Below are positions 1 to 12,211 of a stretch of DNA of 64,000 bases, piece by piece (position 1 is the stretch's first letter; every line of letters starts with the position of its first letter). The stretch is from Cyanoderma ruficeps (lineage: Eukaryota > Chordata > Aves > Passeriformes > Timaliidae), in the NCBI GenBank assembly GCA_008694505.1, contig VZDJ01000623.1, positions 13,098,514 to 13,162,513 on the forward strand. Reading direction: 5' to 3'. The position numbers were made by a program, and so were the translations under genes. Below the pieces are notes generated by a model. The model was not told where the DNA came from. It did no database searches and saw nothing but the letters and a program-made list of their open reading frames with translations.

Positions 1-264
1 TAGAATAAGGCTGGCTGCATGATCTAGTTAACTGGGCATTAGGGTTTTGTGTATTAGCTAATGAATTACCGGTATCCTGATTTAATTTTGTTAGAGTATA
101 ATCTGAATTTATTTTTTTTCTAATTCTAATATTGACAGAGAACTAGGATGAACATGGGCTTTGTGCCCTTTTTATAAGTAATTTGCCTTTGCTAGATGGT
201 TATTTTTCACTAGATTACTTGGTTGCAAACTTCCAGACAATTGGTCCCTTAGGAAGACAGCACA
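1..264. other. AT-rich noncoding DNA
   Basis: Nothing recognisable here. There is no open frame of note and no repeat beyond short T runs. Confidence 0.6.
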
Positions 265-381
265 GATCACAGAATCAGAGTGGTTTGGGTTGGAAGGGAC
301 CTTAAAGATCTATTTTAATCCCCTTCCATAAGGAGGGACATCTTTTACTAGACCAGGTTGTTTAGATGCCCATGTTGGGGA
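265..381 (-). mobile_element. CR1 LINE, 3' end fragment
   Basis: The plus strand reads as the reverse complement of the CR1 3' untranslated end: an agaatcagag-type remnant of the terminal octamer, then ggtttgggttggaagggacc, then the aaagatc block, then the aggagggacatcttttactagacc region. The element therefore lies on the minus strand with its 3' end at 265. It is a short 5'-truncated copy, which is the usual state of CR1 in birds. The boundary at 381 is approximate because similarity fades after the catgttgggg segment. No coding part is included. Family recognition is from memory of the CR1 consensus. Confidence 0.93.
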
Positions 382-3300
382 GACCAAGTTTATATGTCGT
401 TAACCTCCTACATTTTCACATGTATTTTATTGTATTGTCATGTTTTTAAGTTTTCTTCCTCACCTTTGTGAGCTCCATTTTAAGAGCTAAAATGCATTAG
501 ATTTATAGAAATTTTTAATATTAAGCTCAGTTCATAGAAATTATACATGTTTAGTAATGGTGTAAAATAAACTGAAAGTTTCTATTTATTACAGGTATTT
601 TAGTGAGTAGATTGAAAATTCTTATTGCTTCACAAGTTTGAGATTTGCAAGTCTCTTTCAGCAGACAAGAAATGGGAGTCAAATTAAAAGGAGTAGCTTT
701 TCTGTCGGATTTGTTCTAATGCTATGACTCTCTGACGTGATGAGGATGTCAGATCTATCACTAGGCTTACGTAATTCCTGTAATGTTCACTGTAACAGGA
801 ACTGCAGACACCTGTGCATCTTAAGTCAGGCAGGTTCTTGAATTCAGTAAGTCTGTACTGTACTAGAGACACATATCAAAACACAATTTTCTCCATAAAA
901 AAACAGAGCAGTCATACTGTCCTTTCCAGATTTTTAAATTTTTGTTACCAAAATGAGAAAAAAACCCCAATAAAATGGGTTTTTAATGGAATTAGTAAAA
1001 AAAGCAAGAAAAGGACGGAAATGTGCAGCATATTTTCATTTTCTAGAAGTTTATATTTGTAAAAGTCAAAGAGAGAAACCTTTGCTATATAACTCATTTG
1101 TTTGATTGCTTTCTCCTGCACTTATTTATTGTTATGGTTTAAAAGTCAAGGTTGAGCAGAGATGTGCTTACAAACTGTGATTTAATCCCAACTTCTTCTC
1201 ACTGTAGCTTCATCTTTTAATATAAACTGTAACCATTTAAAATAAAAAGCTGTTCTGATTCCATATATGAGAAAAAAATATGTACAAACACAAAGGAAAT
1301 AGAGAGTTTGTAACGAAGTCTCAGTGTTAATTTACATTTTGAAAAAACCAAAAAAGTTGCCATAGTAACGTGGGTTGCAAAAATTTTCTAAATCTGATGT
1401 ATTAGACTCAGGAAACTCTTAACTTGCATGACATGTTTTTCTAGTTTTGTGAATAAGATCATAATTCTCTGTATTTGGCCACAAATTTGTGCAAAACATA
1501 AAAAAATATGCAGGCATTAGTAAATTATGCAAACGGAGTCTTTTCCAATCAGCTTTCTAATTATGTTGTTCCTAAGATAATTGTTGTTTTGAATCTTTTT
1601 TCCTGAAAATTATGTAGAATATATAGGTGCTTTTCAGTATAAGATTTTGTTGCATCTTGGTTGCTCAGTACTGTGCAGTTAATACTGATGATTTTTAAAC
1701 ATGTGGGGCACTATATTCTGTCAGTTCCCATAAATTTCTTTTTAATTCTATTAAAATGGTTAACTTTTTTCTCTCGAACAAAATTACAAATAATTTTTTT
1801 ATGTGCAACAGGGCTTTGCTGAACAGATGAAAAGATAGAGTTTAATAACGGCATTCATTTTTGCTATTTTAAAAGGCCAGTTTTAGAACTCTGCACTGTG
1901 GGTATTGTAAACTCTAGTTCTGGGTGCTATGGGCTGCTCTGTTACCTTTCTAGCTCCACATGCAGCCAAACTGAGCGAATAACTGTTATGGAGCAATATT
2001 CAGGGTCAGTTTTTTTAACTAATTAATTTACTGCATATCTCAACTCTCAGCAAACAGCCCATTTTTATTTTCAGTGCTACTTATATATTTAAAACTGATT
2101 GGGAATTATGTATGAAATAATGTTTTCACCCAACCATTGTCTAATGCTTTCTAAGTGTCTCTGTGTTCGGTTAATCCCTACTGACAATGGCCAGTGACCT
2201 TTTGACTGGTGGAAGGTTTAAGCTATATAACTTTTAAGATGAAGTTTTTGTTGATGTCTGATAGCTGAGTGCTATAGCTTGGGTTAATATTTCCACACTA
2301 GTGTGTTAGTTTTAAAAATAGATCTCATTTTTACATATTTTAAATGTAATAACAGGAAGTACTTATGATTAAATAGCAGTAATGTATACCACCCGTTACC
2401 ATTTTTCAGCTGCAGTTCTGTTGCAAAGTCTCCTTTCCCATTATAAATTTTTAGTATATATATATTTTAGTTAGCATTTATTCTTTCCTATAGAACCATA
2501 AAAAATAAGTCAAAAAGCACACAGCAGATCTGAGTACACCTGGATGATGATTTTGCTTTCAGACCTCTCATGATGGAGATTCTACAGCTTTCCCAGATTT
2601 TCATGCTGCACTCATCTGTTATGTCTGCATTTACTCTTGAGTGGTTGCTGTGGTATCAATCATTTTGTCATGTGGGAAGGCTGGAGCAGAAAGCACACAC
2701 ACACATACAGAGCTCTTTGAAATCCTAACATACTTAACCCAATTAAATTGTAAAGATAGTACTTTATGTATGATTGCTGGGTTGCAGTTGCAGAATGTGG
2801 TGAAGAGGAAATCAAAAAGCGGTGTTCAGTTGCTGCTGGGTAAGAGGAATACTTGCTGAGAACACCCAGAATCAGTGGTGAGGTGTGGCATCCCTAGCTG
2901 TGAAGACACTCCTGTAATTCCTTGGCCTCTGCCCCTGAGGGACCAGCAGCCATTTTTTATGGCTATTTTTTAAAAAAAAAATTTGCATCTCATACAAGGG
3001 TATTTTGCATGTGTGAGATGCATGTTCCCTGGTTTTCCTTAGTATGCTGTTTCTAGTGAACTCACAAAGCTAACATTCCTTCAGTAACCAGAGACTGACC
3101 ATGATTTTTCTTTCTGCTCCCACCCTCAAGATTTTACATCCTGGGAGGCCCCTACTTCACATCACTGCAACATCAAAATGGCTTCTTGTACTGCCCTGGC
3201 TACTAATCCTCTGCTTTCCCAAACTATCCCAGGTCAACAGACCACTACTGGTTTTAGAGGTTGCCAAGGGCTGGTATTTAATGATATTCCAAAGTTTGTA

Positions 3301-3543
3301 AGTGCAAGTCCGTGCCTTTTTCTGTTTAGGAGTAGCATCCATGAAGCTCTGACCACCCCTGTGGTTGTCCAGGACTTGCACCATGTCTTGTGAGCACAGT
3401 TCATAACAATTCAATTTGATATTGTAACTAATGTCTTTGTGCTGATGCTTTTCTTCCCATGGAAAGGTAAATGTGTAAGAGAGAATTTTACTGAATTTTT
3501 TCCTGTTTTAAAAATACATGAGTTCCTTTTCATTTGACATGTA
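382..3543. other. AT-rich noncoding stretch
   Basis: Mostly AT-rich DNA with no recognisable gene or repeat family. A short CA run sits near 2695-2706. Base composition rises moderately from about 2870 to 3410, where overlapping short frames occur on both strands (3101-3301, 3157-3414, 3178-3393). None has a recognisable motif and they contradict one another, so they are taken as chance frames. Confidence 0.6.
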
Positions 3544-3616
3544 GAAGGTATTCAAAGCAACACTTGAAGGTACTCAAAACTGCAAATTTTTGAAGGTATT
3601 CAAAACAGCAAATCTT
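3544..3616. repeat. three-copy imperfect tandem repeat
   Basis: Three successive units start with gaaggtattcaaa or a close variant: 3544-3564 (shorter, 21 bp), 3565-3590 and 3591-3616 (26 bp each). Units two and three differ at only a few positions (tactcaaaactgc versus tattcaaaacagc). The repeat gives a repeated CFEYL-like string in one minus-strand frame (3530-3898), but nothing else suggests coding. It is probably a small local duplication that has started to diverge. Confidence 0.8.
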
Positions 3617-3955
3617 TCTCTCCTGAAAGTTTTGAATGAGGTCACTAGCAAATCTCCGTCCAATGAGATATAAAAAGTCATGTTTTAAATCCATTTTTAT
3701 GGAAACATTTGGTACTTGGGAGTATTTAGGGCACGCAGTTGCTACTGTTGACAATCTTGAGTATTTTTGAAAATCATCCATCTCTAATTGCTGCTCTGTG
3801 CAGTCTAACTTTGTGTTTCTGTTTTCCAAAGTCTTGGCAAATACGTAGTTTATTTCTTTATGATAGAGACTGTAACTAAATTCCATGTTAGAGGGCAAAG
3901 TCTGTGAGGAAATGTTCCTTGCATATACTTAGCTAAGGTCCATGTTCTGCCTTTT
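3617..3955. other. noncoding, nothing recognised
   Basis: AT-rich sequence. A 122-codon minus-strand frame (3530-3898) crosses it without any recognisable domain. Confidence 0.5.
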
Positions 3956-4262
3956 TGTATCAGGGTGCTGCAAGGGTGGCAGCTCTCCAGAGATGTGGTG
4001 TTGAGGTCCCCCAGGAGAACTGGCAGCCAGGACCTGTCCCACCACAGCCCAGAGCCAGGCAGCCAGGGGCACAGGGACAGCCCTGGTCCTGGGCACCTGT
4101 CCCCTCCCTGGGAACAGGGACAGGCCAGGCTGGGCCCATGGCTGGACAGGGAAGGGCTGTAGGGGGCTGGAGACCAGTCCTGCTGTGGCATCACTGGGTT
4201 GGGGTCTGATGGCCCTGTGGGCTGGAATGAGGTCCGAGAGTGTGGGCAGGGTGTGCTAAGCA
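3956..4262. other. GC-rich, CpG-poor block, unassigned
   Basis: About 300 bp stand out sharply from the AT-rich surroundings, rich in cagg, ggcc and gggaca words (for example gggacagccctgg and gggaacagggacagg). Almost no CpG is present, so this is not a CpG island. The composition resembles the GC-rich parts of avian LTRs, but no LTR end, polyadenylation signal or target duplication is visible. Overlapping frames on both strands (84 aa plus, 139 aa minus) follow from the low stop density of GC-rich DNA. Confidence 0.5.
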
Positions 4263-7200
4263 GGGACATTGGTACCTTCAGGGCCCTGATGTCGTATCTG
4301 TTTTTGTAGCTGGTCCACTAAGATAGTCCCTTGGACGTGCTCTAAATGCATCAGGAGACTACCAGCATTCACTGACATGCTGCATTTTGCATTTTTGTAT
4401 ATTATATGGCAGACATATACTTGTGTTTTAAAGACCATGCACATTACTCTATGAATGTGGTAATGGGCCCTGAAGGAGCTCAGTGTGGACTGGCACTTGA
4501 AGATAAATTGAGCCCTGTGCTTGGGGTGACTGATACATTGCTGCACGATGTCAGTTCTTTGAGGAAGTAGGATCTGTAGGATTTGTGCTTCTGAAAATGT
4601 CACTTCTGCGGAAGAATAGAAAAGGAATGCAAGAATGGAGGGTTAATACTGAATTGAACTGTATTGGACTTCCTTTAATGTTATCTAACTGATATTATCA
4701 GTTAAGTCCTCCTTCTCTAAACTGTGTTACAATGAAAGATTTGCTGCGTTTTAATCGTACCTGAAAGTCTTAGAAAGGCACAAAGTTGTCTTCTGTGGAT
4801 GTGACTTCGTGAAGCATTTTGGGATGCAGGATCCACTGCGGGATACTTTTAAACTAGTACTTTTATCTCCTTTCCATTTTCCTTTATTCCACCTGATGCT
4901 TCGAACGATGAATAACATTGAATATGGGACAGTATAGTTCCATCTACAATGATTTGACTGTGTTGCCGTGACACAGAATTTAGGAATCGTAGTATCACAT
5001 TAAAGGACATGCTTAAAAGTAGCAAAAATATGTGGTTTAACATTGCAGTCTTAAATTGTAGAAATTAGGTGCAAACTATGCATGGCTGATTTTTTTTTCC
5101 TCTTTCTATATTGCTTATTGTGATGTTACAACAATATGACTTGCATCCTCACAAGTAAAGTAATACTTGACTGTACTTTTGACAGTGATAGAGTAGCTCA
5201 TATTTCAGATATTGTATGTTTAAGTCATATATAAACATATTGATTCATTAAAACCGCAGTAATGCAAAGTGCCCTTTGTATTACTCTATGCAAAAGACAG
5301 GCTGCAATGTCAATGAGACCCATGTTGTCCTTCTGGGAGATAATTTACATAGTCTGCAATTATGATTTCTCAAAGGACATTTGATAGCACTATGCTATGC
5401 TGCAGGTAAATGAGTAACCAGAACTCTTAGAAATTCATTCAGCTTGAACAGCATGTACTCTTTTTAAATTCTGCAAGTATCTCAGATCATATCTGTGTGC
5501 AGTGAATGTGCAATGTACAATGAAGCTTTGCTGGTCATCCCTTTCTGCCAAGGCTTTACTTTGTATTTTGGTTGTTTCACAGTCCAGCTGCCCTGGAAGT
5601 TTGTGTACAGTTTTGAGGCTTGACAGGCTTAAATGCACATTTGTGGATGATAGTTTGACCAAATTTCAGTTTTGGTGCAAGAGTGACTGCTAGCAGCAGT
5701 GTGGGTGTGCTATGCTTGTAGGGGATCTTGCTTACATGTTCATTTTCATCTCAGTATAGAAATGTGTTTTTGGTTCTCAGTTGTATATAATGATTAGGTT
5801 TTGGGTGAAAATAGGAAATATCGTGATCACATACATGGTATACTTATTGAATGATTAGTGAAGAAAGTGGTGAAAGGATTATTTATATCTGGGATGCATG
5901 TTTTCCATGTTCTTCACATGCAAAAGCATTCTGGTTTATATATCTTTACTTTTCAGTGATGAAACTTGAGTTAACATGTTTAAAGTGCATGTTTATGCTC
6001 TGAGATATTAGGTGTACATATACTGTAAACATGAAACTTAAAAATATATCATAAATACTGTATGGAAAAGACTTGAATGTTATGACTAAATACTTACTAG
6101 TATATGTCATTAGTTTTAATGAACTTGGTTTTTCAAAGTTTGTAACAAGGGGTGGAAGATGGAAGATCTAATTCTAGATCTGCCAGCTAGTCTAAAACAA
6201 TTGCAGTAGATTTGAACTTGCACACTGAAGCATTTTTGGCAAAAAGCTTCATCAGCCCTAACTATAAGTATAGTGTTTCCTTATAAATGTAAAGTTATTA
6301 GTCTTAAACACTGTAGGTCCCATCTCTCTTTTGATCAGCTCTACAACTGCTCTGTTGCTCAAGCCCTTTTACTCTTTCTTTTGCCCTTTCCCAACATTTT
6401 TTCATCTAATTAAATTTTTCAAGTTGAGCGCCAGAACTCTGTAGGCCGTAACAGTCAACTTCATTATATTCTGTCTACAAACTGAGTTTGTTGAAGATTT
6501 TTTCACCTCTTAATCCCATCATAGACTGTTTCAAGTTTCCATTGGTTTTTTAACTGGAAATCTGATTTTTTCCACCTTAATTTATTTGTGATAGTGTCCA
6601 TTTGTTATTTTACACTTTCCCTCATTCCTGTATTTGTACCCACTTGAATTATTATGATACCTTTTTTCCTTCTTAGCCTTTATTTTGCCCTGCTGAAGAA
6701 AAATAAATATTTTTTCAGCTTTATTTCAGAATGTGCACATGTAGTACCCTTGTCATTACTTCTCTTCCCCATAACAGTGGCTTGAAAAAGTACAATCTTA
6801 CCTTTAGCTGTCTTGCAGTGGTGTTGAATGCTAATACTAATACTTACATCTCTTTTTTTAGCATTACCTCTTCCATTTGTTAGGATAGCAGTTGTCCTTT
6901 TACAGCCACATAAGGGTGATAGTGTACCATGAATCTGTCATCAGTTCATCATTTTAGTCCTTTTTTTCTCCTATGTCATTTCCAAGCAGTAAATTCCCAC
7001 ATTTTTCATTTAAATTATTTTTAGTTTCTGCCTACTTGACTTTCTATTTCATTGTTCTCATCCCACTTCTGTTAAACCCATCATCAGAAAGGCATTCAGC
7101 TCATCCTATGTTGTATTTTAAGCTTTTATTGTATTAACTATGCATCTAAAATTTGTGTTTCAGAATTCTTTTGAGCTTCTAATTCAGAGGCACAATAAAA

Positions 7201-8030
7201 AGAATCCAGTAACCAAATTTGCAGTAATGTTTTATTTTGCACATAAAAAAGCACTGGGGGAAAAAAAGCAAAATTTAAGATTTGATTTGGGTTTAAACTG
7301 GCATTTGGAGATTAGATTTCCAAACTGAAACGGTTGTCTACATGTCTGAAGACTTGATCAAGAGTGGTATATGATGGTATTATTAACTTATGTTTTTAGG
7401 ACTTCCATCTTATAATATTCCAGGCTTTCGTAATTAAATTAGAAAAGCATGTTATTTTTTTTTCACAACTGAACTCTGTGTTTGGTTTTGTTATATTAAA
7501 TTAATATTTAATTAATCAACTCTCATTTTACACTCTGTATTTTGTCTTCTTGTATGTACTTATAAAACCACTCAAAAAGTGTGATGGTTTTCACTTAGTG
7601 GGTTTAGGAAAAGGTATGAACAGAAGAATTAGTGGGGTTATTTGTTCTCTGGCAGTTGCACAACAATATTTTCTTTTCTTTTTTGATACCTGCTGTTTGA
7701 GAAATGTAGTTTGGAATTGCTGCTGCTTTTATGTTTGCAAAGAAAAGCTTAGTGTGTTGTGAATTAGACTGCATATTTTCCAGCATATTAGGAACATAGG
7801 TTTTTCAAGTTGTTCTTTCATTTTTCAGTATTTTTACTGCAAATAGATGATCAGGGTGTAGGAGATAAAGGAGAGAATAATTTCAGAGTTTTTGTTTGCC
7901 ATTTTTTCAAATTAAAAACTCCTGTAAATTGCCTAGGCCTGAAAAGACCCTACTGAATAAAGTGGAAACAGTTAAAGATGAATTGTGGTAGGAAAGCTTT
8001 GGGTTTTGGTAATGAAATACCTGTCTTGGT
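4263..8030. other. AT-rich noncoding stretch
   Basis: No gene, RNA or repeat family was recognised. Only short frames are present, each under about 115 codons, mostly non-ATG and overlapping on opposite strands. A small palindromic agatct pair lies near 6167-6182. T-rich and A-rich low-complexity runs are scattered through it. Confidence 0.6.
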
Positions 8031-8048
8031 TAAAAAAAAAAAAAAAAN
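8031..8048. repeat. poly-A run ending in an ambiguous base
   Basis: A run of about 17 A is followed by a single n at 8048 and then ccccc. The ambiguous base beside a homopolymer is most simply a base-calling or assembly uncertainty. No retroelement body is seen just upstream to make this a poly-A tail. Confidence 0.9.
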
Positions 8049-10059
8049 TCCCCCTAGACGAGTTGAAGTGACTACAAATACTTTTTACTGGCTTTGAAGT
8101 GAAAGATTAGAGCAGCTGTATGGTGTGAAACTACTTTCCATTTTTTTATAGGAAGCACTTAACTGACTTAATTTCACAGAAAGGTTAACAGAAGTTCATG
8201 ATTCTTTTAGATGAACCATGACTCAGCTTTGAACCAATCCATATATCAAGGAGATGTTTCTGATTTTATTCAATACCAGTAAAAACTGGATGGTCTGAGA
8301 TCTTGAGATGTCTAATCCTGAAATTAACTGCAGAATTTAGGGTATGAACTCACATGACATACACTGAGAAAAGAAAAAAAGTGTTTTCCTGTAAGCTGTT
8401 TTTCATGTCTAATTTTCTCATGCGGTACATCCTTTTTTTCTATGGATCGACCTCAAAATTCTGTCCTGGTCTCTTGTGTCAGAGAGTGATGAAAGTGTTA
8501 CCTCCTGCTGGCCCTTCTGTTGTGTCATTTGCCCTCAGGAGGTTTTTGGAGGCATGTACTTTACAAATGGCTTCTACTCTCTTCTTTTGAAAATTGTTAA
8601 TAAACTTTTAAAAGGAACAGACTTAACACATTTACAGCACCGTGAGAACTATAAACTTGATTTATGTGGAAGTACATATTTTACTGGAGAAGGAAGTGTA
8701 CTCCAGCTGCCTATAAGCTGACTGTAAATATACAGGATTGTTTTTAATATTACAAACTCAACTGGAACTGTGATTTTCAGAAAATAAAATATTTTGTCTG
8801 AGTTGCGTGACCCCCTTTCATCTGTAAATGCATCAGGATTTACATTGCTCCACAGTAATTGCTGGTTAAGGATTCCTTTTTTAGACTTGGATTTTTTACT
8901 GTAGTGTATGTTTCTGAAATACTGCAGCAAAAGCTGGAGATACCTCTATGCCTTTCAAGTCATGTGGTATTGTTTTGTTGGTTTTTTTTTTCTGTTGAAA
9001 CCTTAGAAAGAAAAAAAAAGTAAAACTGTTATAGAATTTAGAACCTGCAAGGGTTATTTGTATATACTGTGGCTTTTCCATTATTTACGAACTTGAGATG
9101 CTATAAATCTTATCCTCTGAATCAAAATATTTTTCTCAGTGGCTGCAGCAGTAGCAGTGCTTAGACAGCAAGTAGCGAGTTCAGCTGACAAGATTCTGGT
9201 GTGTGTTTCTCTAACACAAACATGGCTCACGGAAAATGGATACACAGACTAATTCTGGCAGTAGCAAGAGCTCTCACAGGAAGAAGTTCTGTGCAGGTTG
9301 GAGAGCTGTGCAACTGATCTAAACACTGCTCATCTGAGCCATCAAACAGGCTGGGTTAAAACTCCTCAAATGTAAATAAGATTTATCAGTTTCAGCAAGC
9401 AAACTTGCATAAATTGATAAATGTCTACGAAAGACATTTAAAAAGATAGCTAGAAAGCTTTCTTGGCCTGAAATTCAACCAGCTTTGAATGTATCAATAT
9501 ACTGTTTAATTAATGTCTTTGTGGAGCAACATTAAAATAATACTGTGCTCTAATCCTCTAAGAAGTAAGGCTGTCTCAGAACAGCAGCTGGACTACATGC
9601 TGCATAAATTAAAATTTGCAGTGCACAGTATCTTTCTGGAGCTTTATTAAGTGGTGTGATTATGCAAAAATGGGAAGTATGAAAATGGACATTTCCAAAG
9701 AACCATTAGTGTTCTGTTATCTTCCTTTTTTTAACATTTAAGTCCATTTCCACTTAGTGTATTTTTTCAATTATTTAATGTATTACTGTTAAGAAGACTG
9801 TGCTCCACAGTTTGTGTCATACATCTGTATTTTTTTTTCCCAAACTCAATGTGTTTAGTAGAGGAGAAGGCAGTAATTTATTTCAACATGTCATTAATTT
9901 TCTCAATTTACTCTGCTTCTTGGTCAATAGAATAGGCTTTTCAATGTGGTGTAAACTAATTCCAGTTAGAAAAAAAGTGATATTAACACAAATGACATGT
10001 TTTTAAATAAGAAATATTACCAAATACTCAATGTATTTAGTCTGCACAGGACTGGGCTT
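8049..10059. other. AT-rich noncoding stretch
   Basis: No recognisable gene or repeat. A short T-rich and A-rich stretch lies at about 8970-9020. The frames present (up to 93 codons) have no known motif. Confidence 0.6.
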
Positions 10060-10390
10060 TGAATAATTTTGGAATATAGCTGGCATATTAACACTGCTTG
10101 TCAAGCAGAAAGAGGGAAAGGCTGCCCTTCAGAGATGGGGGTTAATTCAGTCTAAACTGCCTGATGGTCTTCAGTTTGGCAGCTCCATTTGGCAGCTCCA
10201 TGGAGGAGCAGAGGTGAGCCCTCCCCCTGTCCCCTGCCTGTCCCTGTTTTAGCAGCGATGGGTTCAGAGGAGGCTGGATCACGCTCCCTCACTGGGAATG
10301 AGGCAGTCAGAAAAAGGGGCTGCTGAGGGTCTTGGCAGTGCCTGTGCTGCTGTCCCCATAGTCTGCAGCAAAACAGCAGCCTGTGGAAAA
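10060..10390. other. moderately GC-rich block, unassigned
   Basis: A compositional patch with a small direct repeat of ttggcagctccat (near 10175-10200), followed by cctcccc and cctgtcc words. It may be an old LTR or other retroelement remnant, but no diagnostic ends were found. Confidence 0.4.
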
Positions 10391-12089
10391 ATCCCCATGT
10401 AAATTAGCCCCATTGCTATGAAATCAATAGGGTTGGAGATTCACCTCCCTGGAGGATTTCTTTTGTTTGATGGTAAACAGTAAAAACTGACTTTAGGATA
10501 TTAAATTGAGATTATCCCGCTTCTTCATTTAACTGTTGTAGAAAAGCTGACTCCAGCCCCAGTGAAAACAAGTATCCAGGATCTTCTACACAGGGGACAA
10601 AGACCTTGATTACTCCTCTACACCACAGAGCTTCATGGCCTTTATGCTCCTCTTGCCAGGGACAGAGGCTGGCAGGACAGCTGCTAAGATGTAATCAAAG
10701 ATACAGTCAATTGTCTGGAAAACCTGAAAGAATTGCTGACAAGCCTGGGTTCTTCCCTACTCCATAGAAAGAATGATGAATGTGGGGCAGGATCTTTCTA
10801 TATGTAGATCTGATAATAAGCAATCTGAGAATGGTACCTGTTTACTATTTATGTTAAAAAAATTGCATTCACAGGGGGGAATATTAAGCAAAGAAATGCA
10901 CTTCAATATTAATTTTGTTGTTTTGATGGTTATGTTTTGGGAAGTATGAACTAGTAGATATGGTTCTGTGTGAAGACGTGAGTCTTTTGCATGAGTCTGT
11001 TTAAGAGTCCAGCTGTGCACGCACTGACACTGTGATTCATATGCTGACCTTAATTCTTATTACAATGCCCTTTGACAGTGTGCCAGCTGTGAACATGCAC
11101 GTGAAGTATAACAGGATTCGTCCTTGTGTTCCGCCATGAAAATTTGAAGCTTGTCAGTCATCTTTTAGTTAGCTCTGCCTTGTTAGATGCTATAAACAAG
11201 GATATGCAATGTCATGAACTATATGGAAGATACTGGTATAACCTGTCAGGAAAACCTCATTGGTTAATGTTGGATGGGAATATTAATTGCATGTAATGCA
11301 ACCAATTGGAGAGAGCCAGGCAGAGTTCGTTGCCATCTTTTTAAACTAGACCTGGTAGACAATTTCACTGTATACAAATGAAACAGTAGTTATCTTTTCA
11401 TTACCTAGAAATAAATCTACAGGTGGTTGGAATGGAATGTTGTCAGTTTCGATGTTCTTATTTTACCATTGGTATTCAATCTAAGAACTGAGAGAACTCT
11501 GCCATTAAATTGTTTTAAAAAGCCCTGCAGTAAAAAAAAAAAAAAAATCTAGATGAAGATGCTTGCTAACCAAATTAAACCAACTGATAACTTGTTTTAC
11601 AACTCTGATTTTAATGGAAGGTAGGTTTTTAGGTAAATGGCTGATTTAGAGAGTAGGGTTTTGTGATTTGAAACTGAATATTTTCTGGACCTGAAAAAAA
11701 AAAGGGGGTTGAGTCAAAGGGGTTGGGTGCAATCTTGTTGTTACTTTTGTCCAAAATTTGATGGTTGTTCATCCTTTTTTTGTCTTAGATATCCATTGGG
11801 GGAAACATTCTCTGGTGGACTTAATGGGACAAGCGCCCCCTTCCTGAGCTAATTTGATGTAGGGACAGTGCTTTGTGCAACTTCCAGCTGAGAATAGACG
11901 GTATAGTGCAGCAAAATGGGCAGTTTATAATTTGTCATGGTTATGTGTCTGTATAGGGAAGCTTCTTGTTTGGGCTGCATATGCTGTCCTGCAGCTCTCC
12001 TTTACCTCATGTGTAGCTCTGCTTTGAGAATATATCGTCAGTATTGCATGCAGTCCCACCCCAAAGCCAGAGCATTCAATTTAGTAAAA
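10391..12089. other. AT-rich noncoding stretch
   Basis: No recognised feature other than a poly-A run of about 16 at 11532-11547. Frames are short and unrecognised. Confidence 0.6.
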
Positions 12090-12211
12090 ATACTGCTTTC
12101 AGTTTCATTGAGAGAATGGGTGCAGTTTGTGTTGCTCAGAGAAGGGATTTATACTGCTTTCAGTTTCATTGAGAGAATGGGTGCAGTTTGTGTTGCTCAG
12201 AGAAGGGATTT
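12090..12211. repeat. exact 61-bp tandem duplication
   Basis: Two adjacent copies, 12090-12150 and 12151-12211, are identical over all 61 bases. Each begins atactgctttcag and ends agaagggattt. Flanking bases do not continue the repeat, so it is exactly two copies. Because 61 is not a multiple of three, the open frame that crosses it (11937-12266) reads the two copies in different frames, which argues that frame is not a real gene. Exact identity suggests a recent duplication or an assembly artefact. Confidence 0.97.

Noticed and set aside
3178..3393. Possible short exon, with a pyrimidine tract and tttag near 3330-3341
   Set aside because: Three frames overlap here on both strands, the splice-like motifs are weak, and no protein is recognisable.
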